The notes beneath the pieces were generated by a model, which worked only from the letters and a program-made list of their open reading frames with translations, had not been told where the DNA came from and did no database searches. A program made the position numbers and the translations under genes. Shown in pieces: positions 11,755-22,929 of a stretch of 64,000 bases of DNA; position 1 is the stretch's first letter, and every line of letters starts with the position of its first letter. The DNA is from Brassica napus (Eukaryota; Streptophyta; Magnoliopsida; Brassicales; Brassicaceae), in NCBI RefSeq assembly GCF_020379485.1, contig NC_063438.1, positions 3,968,001-4,032,000 on the forward strand. The letters are read 5' to 3'.

Positions 11755-12626
11755 GAGCATCCGCAATGGTGAGGTTTACCATGGAGTCTTTAGGCTTATT
11801 TTACTTTTTTTTTTTCTTTTTCTAATAGTTAAGGACTCTAATCCAATATGTAAGTCTAATGGTGAGTCTCACTTTTGGAATCCTTATTAATAAAAAAATT
11901 ATATTTTAGAAAAAAGTGAAATTAACATTTTTTATTTATAACATGATTTAATAGAAATTTGAAAAGTTGTTTCTAAAAGTTATTTTTTTCAAATTTTTTT
12001 TCAATTTTCTATAGCAATTCTAATCTTTAAATGAGTTTTAAAAGAGGTTTCTATAAGTTTTTTTAAAATTTTTTTTTCAAGTTTCTATAGCAATTCTAAT
12101 CTTTTAATGAGTTTTAAAAGTGGTTTCTATAAGTTATTTTTTTTTAATTTTTTTCAAGTTTCTATAGCAATTCTAATCTTTTATCAATTTTAAAAATGGT
12201 TTTTATAAGTTTTTTTTTTAATTTTTTTTTCAAGTTTCTATAGAAATATTTCTAATCTTTTAATGAGTTTTAAAAGTGGTTTCTATAAGTTATTTTTTTT
12301 TTCAAGTTTCTATAGCAATTCTAATCTTTTAATCAATTTTAAAAGTGGATTCTATAAGTTATTTTTTTTTAAAAAAAATTCAAGTTTCTATAGCAATTTT
12401 ACTCTTTTAATGAGTTTTAAAAGTGATTTCTATAAGTGATCGGAAGACGTTAGCTCCGATGATGATCGGAAAAGAACTTGCCACGTCACTAAGGATTTGC
12501 TCCTTAAAACCTCTTAATTTAGGACTGCTCCTTACCAAACTGAGCTTAGTTAATATATATTATTTTATTTCAATTAATCTAGGATTATGTGCTAAGGACC
12601 CTCAAAATATACCGTTGCAGGTGGTC
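11755..12626. mobile_element. PIF/Harbinger-type MITE, 872 bp
   Basis: The ends are GAGCATCCGCAATGGTG and, inverted, GACCACCTGCAACGG. They are flanked by a direct TAA on each side (11752-11754 and 12627-12629), the 3-bp duplication typical of PIF/Harbinger. There is no transposase. Its interior has been expanded by a tandem repeat (11955-12440). Confidence 0.75.
11955..12440. repeat. Minisatellite of about 76-bp units inside the MITE
   Basis: Six to seven imperfect units contain TTTCTATAGCAATTCTAATC, TTTTAATGAGTTTTAAAAG and TGGTTTCTATAAGTT, separated by poly(T) runs of varied length. Confidence 0.85.
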
Positions 12627-12720
12627 TAACAACTTTTAATTAGCTCGTATAAGTGGGGGGACCATAAAAGATGCTCATATATTTATAATCCATTAACAAA
12701 CTTAAATTTGGAAGTATACT

Positions 12721-12737
12721 TTTTTTTTTGTCAACAA
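12721..12737 (-). mobile_element. 17-bp poly(A)-tailed micro-insertion
   Basis: Read on the minus strand it is TTGTTGACAAAAAAAAA. It is flanked by perfect 14-bp direct repeats TTTGGAAGTATACT (12707-12720 and 12738-12751). That is a retroposition signature with almost no body. Confidence 0.75.
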
Positions 12738-12934
12738 TTTGGAAGTATACTAATCTGCAATATCCCAAAGAATGCATTTTTACGAAATACACTATCTTCA
12801 AAGAATGAGTGTTATTTAGCAGAGTTGGATTTAATAGGCCTAAGAATTATAAAGTACACGAGTAAGCCAGGAAACTGAAACCAGCCTTTTACATCGTATA
12901 TTGGGCAAATGTGCAGAGCGTTTCGTTATAATAA

Positions 12935-13040
12935 TTAAATATTATAGTGTTGCGACGCCGTTCAGCATCAGGCAGAGAGCAGCCTCGCATGACTTGCGGT
13001 CCCAGCAAAATATACAGAAGAAGACCTATCCATCCTTTGA
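12935..13040 (-). pseudogene. Possible MATE-transporter C-terminal scrap
   Basis: An isolated GC-richer patch. On the minus strand it can read KGWIGLLLYILLGPQVMRGC, whose spacing of G, W, GL and V resembles the last helix region of MATE proteins. A MATE gene (At2g38330) lies in this position in Arabidopsis as I recall it. This is short and mainly positional evidence. Confidence 0.22.
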
Positions 13041-13044
13041 CATT

Positions 13045-14412
13045 ATTTACTTCTCGAATACCTGATTATGCACGACTGCACGTTAGTATACAGAAACACT
13101 AATGCGATATGGCAAAGATCATATTACATAATGTTTTGTTTTTGAAAGCATATACATAATGTTTCAAAAAAATATCATATTACATAACAACAGTATAATC
13201 ACTAGACCACGTTGAGAACAAATAATCACATTATATGCCATGGAAAATGATTCTGCTATAGTATAAGCTATATACTGTATACATAAGCATCGAGTCTTTT
13301 TCTTTATTTGTCTATAAGAAAATGATTTTGCTACATGCATGTATTCTCCTTTTTGTTAGTTTCAAATAGGATAGGAGGTGAACCTAAGTTCTGTCCTTTC
13401 AAATATATCGTCTACCTCCACGAAATAGTGATAGTATTTTCGGGAGTCAGCCTTCTAAAGTTATCAGTGTTACATTCAAAATAGTATAAAACGAGCTTAT
13501 ACTAAGTGGTACTTTTAGTGGGCACTAGTAGTTATCTATATATAAGGTCCATTTTTTGTTTGTTAAAATATCTGTAAGGTCCATTAGGATACACTTTCCC
13601 TAGTATGTACAATATACTCATAGAGAGCAACTCTTTAACTCAGGATCACAAATATATGACCACAAAATATATAAAAGGTTCTGCTAAACTTAAATTGGAA
13701 GAGAAGCAAACACATAATGCAAATTAGAAACTAAAATTTACAGATTACCAGTGTTCTCTTTTTTTCTTAAATATTATCTAATTTTAATTCAATAAAGATA
13801 CATATATAGTAAGGAAAGGAGTGTAAGCGTGGATGAAGAACCATCAAGGTCCAAGAAGATAATATACGCTTAAATATAATGAAAAGGCTGAAAATGAAAC
13901 CTATGAGAAGAAAAAAAACGTTACTGTATATAAATATATATATGCATGTTGGCCCACGTGGTTCATGCAGCAGAGCATATCTGTTCCCCACCTAGCCTGG
14001 CCCCAGCCAGAGGCACTACAAAGTAAGTAATTCCTAACAAATCTAAAAGCGAAGGAGAAAATAATTTGCTAATGATATTGCAACTTTGGCGAGTAAATGT
14101 ACGAATACATCTACGTCACTGACTGGGGTTTCGCACTTTCTCAAAATAACTGGTTCTGAAAGTTTTGCCCGGCATTAATCAATCATGCTTTACCAAAACG
14201 CCAATAACAACACTAATTGTAATTAACAAGATACAGATACCTGTCGGTGGCTGACTTCACCGGAGAAAGAGACTAATTTTCTTTGATCAAAGAGAAAAAG
14301 GAAGAAATCAAGAAAAAGGTGGTGATATTAAAAGTGCTAAAGTGAAACTCTAAACAAAATTGATATTGATTTTTGAAGTTGTTGATGTATCTGTGAAAGC
14401 CTTTTTCACTGC
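13045..14412. other. Intergenic region downstream of MIR390A
   Basis: AT-rich with one micro-insertion (13553-13574, flanked by TAAGGTCCAT). The part from about 14000 to 14412 may be transcribed as the 3' portion of the primary MIR390A transcript. Confidence 0.4.
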
Positions 14413-14517
14413 AGTAAGGAGAGCCAATGAAACTCAGGATGGACAGCGCCAAAAATATCGATGTGAATGAGATTATGATGGCGCTATCCCTCCTGAGCTT
14501 TACAGATTCTTCTCTAC
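14413..14517 (-). ncRNA. MIR390A: miR390 precursor hairpin
   Basis: The complement of 14480-14500 is exactly the 21-nt mature miR390 (begins AAGCTCAGG, ends GATAGCGCC). The complement of 14428-14448 is its star strand (begins CGCTGTCC, ends GAGTTTCA), with one base differing from the Arabidopsis star as I recall it. The two arms are joined by a loop of about 31 bases and extended by a paired lower stem. miR390 loads into AGO7 and triggers TAS3 tasiRNA production against ARF2/3/4. In Arabidopsis MIR390A lies between the PYL4 and DREB19 genes, as here. Confidence 0.97.
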
Positions 14518-14618
14518 TTTCTTTTTTCTTGTTACTAAAAATGAAAAATGATAAAGAGACTTGAGAGGAAAGTGATGAAGGTAAGAGGATGGGAGTGGAG
14601 AAGGAGAAGAGGTTGTGT

Positions 14619-14627
14619 TATTTATAG
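14619..14627 (-). promoter_or_regulatory. MIR390A TATA box
   Basis: The minus strand reads CTATAAATA, about 100 bases upstream of the hairpin base, consistent with a Pol II microRNA promoter. Confidence 0.6.
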
Positions 14628-14639
14628 ATAGATGATGCG

Positions 14640-16130
14640 AGTTTAAGGAATTCAAAGGAACACACGTCATCTTCTCTTCGTTGAGCATGAAATAATTCAA
14701 TTGCATATTTTAACAGCAGTGTTTTGGAAGTATTCCTTTTTTTCTGTAACAATTTCTACTTCTAAAATTATTTATTTAAATTTTTAGCTTTTTTGGTGGG
14801 AAAATTATTGCTTTACTTATACTATATAGTCCAGATGTGATTTATTGGATCCCATATAGTAGTTTGTTTGACTTTCATTATTTTCCTCAGGTCCTGATTT
14901 ACAGAAATGAAGGAGGCTAAATTCAAATACATTATAAATGCTTTTGTTGACGAATCAATTTTGGATGCATATATTCTAATACACTATGATATCGTAGTAT
15001 CCTGGACTTTAAGTATATGATTAGATATCAACATTAGTATGTATATATAATTATATATTAGTATTACAGTAGTTTAATGAAATTTTCAGGGACTCAAAGA
15101 TTTGTGTATATCAATGGAAAACTGAAGGTCTAAAAAACCTAGAAACCTATTGAAAGTTATATTAACTTGCTGTTGCTTTTTATTCTTCATAACCATATTT
15201 CTCTAAAGGCCGGTGAAGCTAGTCAACCATCTATTGGGGGTCAAAATTGTTTTAAGATTCTAAGAAGCCAATATTTAGTGTAAAAACTTCTAAAGCTATA
15301 TTGGTAATTGTCCTTGTATGCATGTTTAAGGTCATGAGTTCAAATCAATGTATATAATTATTACCAAAAAAAATTATATAATTTATATGTTTGAGAGCCT
15401 AAAATATTCAGGCACGGCCAGTCCTGTTTGTCTACCACAAATCGTTGATTCGAGATTCAATATATGTAACAATTTATACATCTACAATAGAGATGTATAA
15501 ATATTTAGTGTTAATGATTTTGTTAACAATTCATATAATTAAATGAATGTTAATGATTTTGTTTTGTTTTTTCATTTTACAACATTTGATTTTTTTCGAC
15601 ATTAGACTCAGAAATTCGTACATAATTAATCTGAATATTTTAGGATCAGGTGAGGGCGTCCCCTTTTTGGAGCAACGTCCATATGTTCTAAGTAGCAGGA
15701 GAACTCCCAAATATAAGAAGAATAAAATACAAAAATACACACAAGAATAATCAATAGATATATGTACAGAAATCTTTTTTTTGGGGTGAAAGTACAGAAA
15801 TCTTTTATTGGCTGAGTTTACAAATATTCAATCAGACATAATTCAGTTTCATTTGGCTAAGCTTTTCTTTAGGTCTTTATCATAGACAACAGCTCTCAAT
15901 CAAATAGCCGCTTATATTAATGCTAAAAAGATTTTGGGAAGCACATAAATAAATGAAGAAGAAAGATAGCTGATAATTAGTTGGAGTGTTATTTTGCTAT
16001 ACATGAATTATGTAGTCTCTACACAGTTGTGCACTTGTTCTCTTGTGGTGTCACGACATTGAATTTATGAATACAGCTATGAGCTATCTTAATTATGGAT
16101 ATATATTTATTTTTTTTGATCGAAAAATAT
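14640..16130. other. Intergenic region with transposon remnants
   Basis: A hAT-like end at about 15387-15425 (minus strand reads GGACTGGCCGTGCCTGAATA) resembles the left end of the element at 60714. A micro-insertion at 15779-15791 is flanked by GTACAGAAATCTTTT. The short open frames at 15531-15750 overlap on both strands and show no family signature. Confidence 0.4.
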
Positions 16131-16131
16131 A

Positions 16132-16375
16132 CTCCCTCCGTTTTATATTAAGTGTAGTTGTAGAAAATATTTTTTGTTACAAAATAAATGTTATTTTCGA
16201 CTTTCAATGCAAACTTTATTAATTTATTCAGCAATTTATTTTTTATTTGTTGAAATTTGGCTAGATGTATAGGTAATATTGTTTTTATATAAAAAATATA
16301 CAAAATTAATTATTTCATTAATATGTGTGTACAAACTTAAAATGAAATATAGATGAATATAAGTTTTTTTCCTTG
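16132..16375. mobile_element. Remnant of a CTCCCTCCG-ended DNA element
   Basis: Begins TACTCCCTCCGTTTTATATT, the widespread plant MITE end. The opposite end is not clear. A similar inverted end (GGAACAGAAGGAGTA) occurs near 22660. Confidence 0.45.
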
Positions 16376-16476
16376 GTATATTTTTGCATGTATAGTAGCT
16401 TCAGTCAAACCGAGGTTGGTAAGAATATTAGTATTTACATTCACAATTTTACATCGCGTTTAGAACATTATGAATA

Positions 16477-17082
16477 AGGGCTTGACTGGTTCAAACACAT
16501 CGATAACGGTTACGGTTGCAGGAGTTTGCGGATGCGGATGGTTGCGGTTTCTAGCGATTTTGAGATATTTGTACGACTGGTTCTGCAGTTAAAAATTGGT
16601 GTATTTACGAGAAGCTTATGACTGGTTAACTACCCAATGCAACAATAGTTAAATAATAAATTAACAATATTTACATTTTATATAATCATAAAAATATCAA
16701 GATTTATAATATTATAATATATATAAAAATTATATTTAGAAAGTTATAGTTTTAAATTTTTGAAAATTATAGAAAATATTTTTAAATTTTTTTACAATAT
16801 TAACTAAAATATAATAGATATATTTTAGTATTTTTATAATTCCAATTTAAAATTTTTATTGAATATTTTTATTTTTGGTATTATATTGCTTAAGAAAAAA
16901 TTATCCTGCAGCAACCGCCCGCAACTGTAAACGATAGCTGAAACCATCTTTTGATTTTATGAGATTTAGAGCAATTTAAAGCAGTTTAGAACGGTTTGAG
17001 TGATTGTTGCAAAACACCAACAACCGCTAACAATCACAAAAATTGCGTTTTGCGGGTATAGCGGGGAAACCAGTCATACCCT
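16477..17082. mobile_element. hAT-like non-autonomous element
   Basis: Terminal inverted repeats AGGGCTTGACTGGTT and (inverted) AGGGTATGACTGGTT enclose GCGG-rich ends and an AT-rich core. I found no convincing 8-bp target duplication. The right end has been caught in a later tandem duplication. Confidence 0.55.
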
Positions 17083-17226
17083 AAATCCTATACACTTGAT
17101 TTGGGATATAATGTTATTAGAATATTTGGCGTTCAAGGGATAAATAGATGTCATACCCTAAATCCTATACACTTGATTTGGGATATAATGTTATTAGAAT
17201 ATTTGGCGTTCAAGGGATAAATAGAT
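17073..17226. repeat. Perfect 77-bp tandem duplication
   Basis: Bases 17073-17149 and 17150-17226 are identical by eye. They include the last ten bases of the neighbouring hAT-like element, so the duplication is younger than the insertion. Confidence 0.9.
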
Positions 17227-18110
17227 GTTAAAGGCTCGAGTGAATCAAATTGACATCGTCATGACAATCTAATTTTCTGATGTTATAAAAGAAGTAAAGA
17301 AGTGATTGTTTGGAAATCTGGTTGTTGGCTTTTTAAACTATATAATTTGTTACTGTAAATTAATGGTTGTACCATAATAGAAAGAAAGAGTCAACTTCAC
17401 GTTTCTATCAATTTCATATTTTATTTTAGGATTACATATAATTACTTTCAGAAAAAGAGACTAAACAATCAAAACAAACAAAAAATTTTTTGTAACAAAC
17501 TTTTATGACATTTGGTTTAAAACCATTACAATTATGTTTCTAACTAGCAACGAATTATCAAAAATCCACCTTAAATATTTAATCTTAAATAAACTATATC
17601 AATAATTTTGGATAACAATACCTATGAATTATAAAATCATGAAAGTTTAACCGGTTAAAGTGCGATTTTAAATAGTTAACCAAATGATTAATTAAGCTTA
17701 AGAATATCATTTTTAACAGTTTTATGCGTATTAGAATAAAATAGAAAAATAACAGATAAGAATAAAAATATAGGAATGATGAGGAATAACGAAAAGAGAT
17801 TATTCATTATCAATTTAACGAAGAAAAAATTTGTTCTATTTTACTTTACAATTAAAAAAATGAAAAAAAAAATTATTCTGGTAAAATAATAGAAATATTA
17901 AAAACTATACTATTTTTCTTGATTCCTTTGATTCTTTTGGTCACCGCTCACCAGTTACACCCATGTGAACTTATTGTATTATTTATAATCAAGAATTTGA
18001 GACACCCAAAAATTGAAATATCTTCTATTTTCATCAAGTGTTTGTTTCTATGGAACTTTAAAAATCTTTAAACGAAGCAATTCATAGAATCAGGATAGTG
18101 GGGGAAGCCT

Positions 18111-18491
18111 CCATATAAAAGGAAACAATAAACATTCAAAAGTATAATTGGCCGAAAATTTGCAAAGACATTCACTCTGACAAATTTAACTTCATCTGAT
18201 CAGCTTTTCGTTAAAATGGTCATCATCCGCACATTCTTCAATCAATGGGGGTCTTCATCACTTTATATACGTCAGAAAGAAAAAACGAAGAACGAGTTTC
18301 TTCGATAAATCCAAAAAGGTCGAGATATGATAGAGGAAATAATGGGAGGAAATCGAAACAATTATTGGAGCGTCATTTCAGGGCGGCTTTATGATTCTTT
18401 CCTGCCAACTTTGCAGTTACTCCACCTTCTACTTCGTGACACAGAATTTAATATACACAGCTTTTCATGCACATGTTGCTTTAGGGTATGA
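18111..18491 (+). other. Possible small transcription unit with two short ORFs
   Basis: A TATA-like CATATAAAAG (about 18112) is followed by an ATG at 18216 (30 codons, stop 18306) and a second ATG at 18327 (54 codons, stop 18489; begins MIEEIMGGNRNNYWSVISGR). The patch is less AT-rich than its surroundings. I recognise neither product. It could be a decayed gene, a non-coding RNA or chance. Confidence 0.2.
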
Positions 18492-19056
18492 CGATAACCA
18501 TATTTCGAAATTATCAATAACTTAACTGGTGATATAATTAGCAACGGACCAACATCAAATATAGCTGTTGAATCAATAAACTCTTTTTAATCAAAAAGAC
18601 TTATGTAGCGGTAATGTAGAATGGGTTTAATTTATACAGACAAGAAGAGAATATCAATGACTAACACAATTTCGAATAATTTCATAAGATTTTAGACATT
18701 GCTCCAAACAACAAGAACTTGAAGAATTTTATATTTATTCATATTAAAACCCCCCCCCATTTTTACAACAAGTGTGACTCAACTCAAAATGTTTTGAAAT
18801 CACAAATCTTTTGTGCTAAATAATGAGCATTTTCTTGAAATCAATTAAGGTTCTCGAGAGCAAAACCATGATGCCATACCTTTGTCGAAACTTCAACTTA
18901 GTTTTCATCTGGAATTGATCTAAAGTTGATGAATTAACATCTTTCCCGAGGCTAATTAATCTATACCATTAAATTGAAGGACATAGTTATGGTCAATAAA
19001 AAATGATTCAGCAGTAAAGTACTAGTCAAAAGTACAAAAAAAAAAAAAAACACTAA

Positions 19057-19697
19057 GAGCATTTCCAATTCAATACCTTATTTTAAGGAAGCAAACTTCA
19101 AATGAATTTTTGAGGAGTGAATGCTCTAACCATGAATCGTTAAAAAAATCTTTAATAATTTATTCAGTTGTATTATAGTCATTACTATTAACAAAAATTA
19201 CTAATAATGATAAAACTTCACAAATACAAATAAAATATACATTTAATATATTATACAACACACAATATTTTAATATTATAATAAAAGATAATATAAATCA
19301 TATATAATAAAACAACAACACACACACACAAATTTTAAAAAGTTACATATAAAATACCAAATTACTCAAGCATTATGTAAAATTTAAGTGTTTATGCCAT
19401 TTGCTTAATTTTTGTTAAGTTTGCTAATGTGTTTTTATTATATGTAAGCTTTATTTAATGTATATTTTTTTATTGTATGAACTTTATTTTAATGTTATGT
19501 AATATTTTTTCTATTTATTTTAATTTGGTGTACATAGGTTATTCTAAATAAAGTTTAGTACATGTATTTGTGAAAAGAAATAATTATAAAGACCAAAAAT
19601 AAAATAAAAAGTAGTTTTAAGATTTTGAAGTGAAATTTCAAATTTCACTATTCAAAATCTCAAAATTTGAAGATTTGAAGTTGAGAGTGAGATGTTC
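19057..19697. mobile_element. PIF/Harbinger-type MITE, 641 bp
   Basis: Left end GAGCATTTCCAATTCAA; right end, inverted, GAACATCTCACTCTCAA. Flanked by TAA on both sides (19054-19056 and 19698-19700). No coding capacity. Confidence 0.65.
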
Positions 19698-19905
19698 TAA
19701 AAGCAATTATATTTGAAAAAAGATTCTATTTTTTCTTGTAAAAGGTTAGAGGAAAAAATAGTTCCAATTTTAAATCAAATGATACGAAATAAAGAAGATT
19801 TAGAAGTTAACAAAAGATTAATTGAAAGTTGAGTGAATCAGCTGTACAATTGAAGAGGAATATAACAAAGAAAGAGAAAAGATCTAAGGAGAGTTTCAAC
19901 TATAG

Positions 19906-20230
19906 TTGATTCCATACATCAGGAGCTCCAGGCAAACACCAATCTATACAATCGGAGTAACTACTTGGATTCAAGACTTGGTCTTCTTTCAATGGCCCCC
20001 ATTGCTTTCTGTAAATCGAAGGGTAGCCGTCTTTTCTATACTCCGATAATTGTGTAATGTTTATCATCTGCATGTTAATGCTCGCCTTGTTAACCCATCA
20101 AACACATCTTCTACGACTCCCATCATTTTTGGATCCCACTCTTTTCCATTATATCTTTCTTTATCCATTAAACTAGTTACTCTGTAGCAGTTCTGGTTAG
20201 ATTTCCCTCCCCATTATTCAGCCCTGCATA
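19906..20230 (-). pseudogene. TBL34: Trichome-birefringence-like (DUF231) C-terminal remnant
   Basis: On the minus strand the last frame reads QLSEYRKDGYPSIYRKQWGP, then DCIDWCLPGAPDVWNQL and a stop. These are the TBL C-terminal motifs: DCxHWCLPG plus the upstream TQLSxYRKDxHPSIY block. TBL proteins are Golgi polysaccharide O-acetyltransferases. Just upstream another frame gives DKERYNGKEWDP..VVEDVFDGL, which belongs before it, so the gene is frameshifted. The rest of the reading frame is not recognisable, although 20560-20780 may hold heavily decayed upstream exon. Position between PYL4 and MIR390A fits At2g38320. Confidence 0.65.
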
Positions 20231-20980
20231 AATGCATATCTTTCTACTTGCTATCTTGTATAAGAATGTTGACCAAATAATACAACATCACAATCTTAGT
20301 TTGGCATTGCGAGCATATGCATCAAAAAAGTACCTCACTGAACGTACACGACATAATTTTACTGAACATCAAAAATACAAGAGAGAATATTCAGCATACT
20401 ATTTAGTTTCCAATATCTTAAAACTATTAAAATATTGGAAACTAACTAGTTAATATATTTTCACTACAACAGGAAGAAGAACCAATGTAGTTTTGGTTGT
20501 TGTCAAGTTTTGAATTTTGATTAACATCGATCATATATACGAGCTAGTTTCTTACATATTTTTTGTTTTTGAAGAAAAGGAGTACCAACCATGCATCAGC
20601 ATACTATTTAATTTACCTACAGAAGTCAACTTTATAGTTGCTGGCTATGCTGCATGGAAGAACCAAGTTTTTAACCAGTACAACACTTCCACTTTATCTA
20701 AGATTCAGATTTTTATTTCTCGCATCGATCAGCCAACATACTTTTGTAGACAAGATATCATCAAAACAGTTCCGTAGTATTTGATCCCTGTTAACAATTT
20801 TTCAAACCACCAAAAGAAAACTATACAACTTAGTTTATTAAAGAAAAGTTCATAATCTGATTGAAGCATAAACACTGCAGCCAAAATAGCATAATATATG
20901 TTTTTTTTTTATAAATAGAAAACAAAAATGATATAAAAAAAAACCGTTTGATGGAGCTGGTCGAGAAACAAGTAAAAATA
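20231..20980. other. Intergenic region, possible decayed TBL upstream exon
   Basis: Open frames on the plus strand at 20232-20777 have no recognisable domain. The minus strand around 20570-20780 faintly resembles a TBL internal exon but with several stops. Confidence 0.3.
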
Positions 20981-22099
20981 TTAGCCTTCGTTGGTTTTAG
21001 ACTTCGCCATCTTGCGAGAAGCCATTGCTTTATTATAATGAAGACGGGCCTTTTCTTGAAATTGTGGAGACCTGCAATAATACCACAAAATTAAAAACAA
21101 GACAAATCCGATAACAAGGATAAATAGTCACAATAAGAAGTTTGACGTACATGCGCCTGACTTTGCCACCACCAGTTCGAAGATTCCATCTGTACAGTCT
21201 CTGACGGCCGGCAGCATAGCTAGCACGACAGATTTCACAGCCATTAAAGTTAAAGTGGGCATAGTATTCGTCTCTAAGTCTAGCCATTGTAACCAGAAGC
21301 TTATGACCTCCCAAGTCGCTTCCATTGAGAGATAACGCCGCCTCAATCTCACCACCACGGTTTTTCAGATTAATAAAAGCATATCCTCTGGAAAGACCGG
21401 TTTCACACTCGATGTGAACAAAAACCCTCGTCAACTCTCCACATGAACTGAAATGTTTAGCCAATGCGCTCCTGATCTCATCCCTAGAACCGCTATTATC
21501 AAAACCCGTGACGAATATGGTATGCTCATTGTTTCCCTTTGCATCTTTAGTGCCAAAACAACACTTCTTTTTCTTCTCTGTGGTTTCTTCCGCCTGTAGA
21601 CAAATAAGTAACAAACAAGGATTTCTACTTGCAATTAAAGGGATATAGATCAATCAACTAAGCATTTGTACAAATATTATTAAGACAAAACATCACCTGC
21701 TTCTGCTTCTTCCGATTATTAACTTCTGTCTCCCAATCATCGAACTCTCTTTTGTATGCTAAAAGAAAAAAGAGACACAAGTTCAAAATTTACAGAATGT
21801 AGTTCCGGATAACCTAATTTTCTTCTATAACCACGTAAAAGTAAACATGAGCAGAGGTAATATATGCGTCAAAAAAATAAGAGTATCATTACACACAACA
21901 AGAACTATGGCATAGCAAAGAACGAGAAACTCAATTATTTTTTTACCCTTTTGCAAAGGATCTATGGCTTCATCAGAGGCTTCAGCCTAAAAAACAAAAC
22001 AATAAATTATTAATAGGGAAGAAAAAAAGTGATTAAGAAGAAGAAGAAAATTACATGGGTGGATGAAGTGGAGCATCTCTTGAGCTTGCTCTCGTCCAT
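20981..22099 (-). CDS. RRM-domain protein, nucleolin RRM2-like
   Basis: Five exons on the minus strand: 22099-22055, 21986-21947, 21758-21697, 21593-21151 and 21071-20981, joining in phase to 226 residues. The product starts MDESKLKRCSTSSTH, has a lysine-rich stretch (NNRKKQKQ; EKKKKC), then one RRM: HTIFVTGFDN (RNP2), HFSSCGELTRVF, GLSRGYAFINLKN (RNP1) and ALSLNGSDLGGHKLLV. A conserved tail includes FNFNGCEICRASYAAGRQ and RTGGGKVRRM. The RRM resembles the second RRM of plant nucleolin. A role in nuclear RNA binding is likely but the target is unknown. It does not belong to the Arabidopsis order around PYL4, so it is probably a transposed gene. Confidence 0.8.
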
Positions 22100-22697
22100 G
22101 GATTAATTTAAAAGAGAAGAGAGAGACTGAGCGCGGTTTTGGTTTGTTTCAATAGGGAGGTCGAGGAGATAGCATCCCTAGAAGATCGTCTCCCTTATAT
22201 ATTGGGCGGTGTGAACTGGGCTTTTGCGGGCTTTTGTATGTGATGTCAAGTTGGACATGCAAGTTTTAATGTTTAACTGGATCTCTATCCGTGCAACCGC
22301 ACAAATTTTTGTTTTTATTTATTTTTATATAAATATTTTGTTTTCAATTCTAAATTGGTATATATTATAATATATATGTATCTATCAATTTTTAAAACAT
22401 AATAAGTTTACGGTATATTTTTTCATTAAATAAATTGTTTCAAACCTTCATATGTATTTGTATATTCTTCTATATATATATTTGCAGATTATTATTTCAT
22501 TATTAACATCGTAACTATATATATAAAATAAGTAAAATATTGTTTTATTGCCATATTCAAAATATTGTAACATTTCACAAATTTAGAAAGTTTAAAAAAA
22601 AATTAAAATTTTCGCTTTATAGAATTTTTTTAATAAGCGGGTTTTACCTAGAACATCTTATATTTAGGAACAGAAGGAGTACCTAATTAGACTTTTA
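22100..22697. other. Upstream region of the RRM gene
   Basis: Promoter and 5' UTR of the minus-strand RRM gene should lie in about 22100-22260. Beyond that it is AT-rich with a remnant of a CTCCCTCCG-type element end near 22655-22671. Confidence 0.4.
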
Positions 22698-22929
22698 GAG
22701 CATCTCCAATGTAAAACTTCATTTTTTTTCTCTAAAATAGAGTAAAAGTGAATATGAAATAAAAATGCTTCAATCCTACTTCATTTCTCACTTTATAATG
22801 GAGTGATGAACAAACAAAAATAAATTACTCCATTATAAAGTGAGATATGAAATTGGACTGAAATATTTTTTACTCTGTATTCACTTTTACTTCAGTTTAG
22901 AGAAAAAAATGGAGTGTGATTGGAGACTC
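22698..22929. mobile_element. Fold-back MITE, about 232 bp
   Basis: Ends GAGCATCTCCAAT and, inverted, GAGTCTCCAAT. The whole element folds on itself around 22795-22860 (ACTCCATTATAAAGTGAG and its inverse). TTA precedes the left end but is not repeated at the right, where the element abuts an RRM-gene remnant. Confidence 0.65.

Noticed and set aside
20517..20777. 86-codon plus-strand frame near the TBL34 remnant
   Set aside because: No domain; more likely the antisense of a decayed exon or chance.
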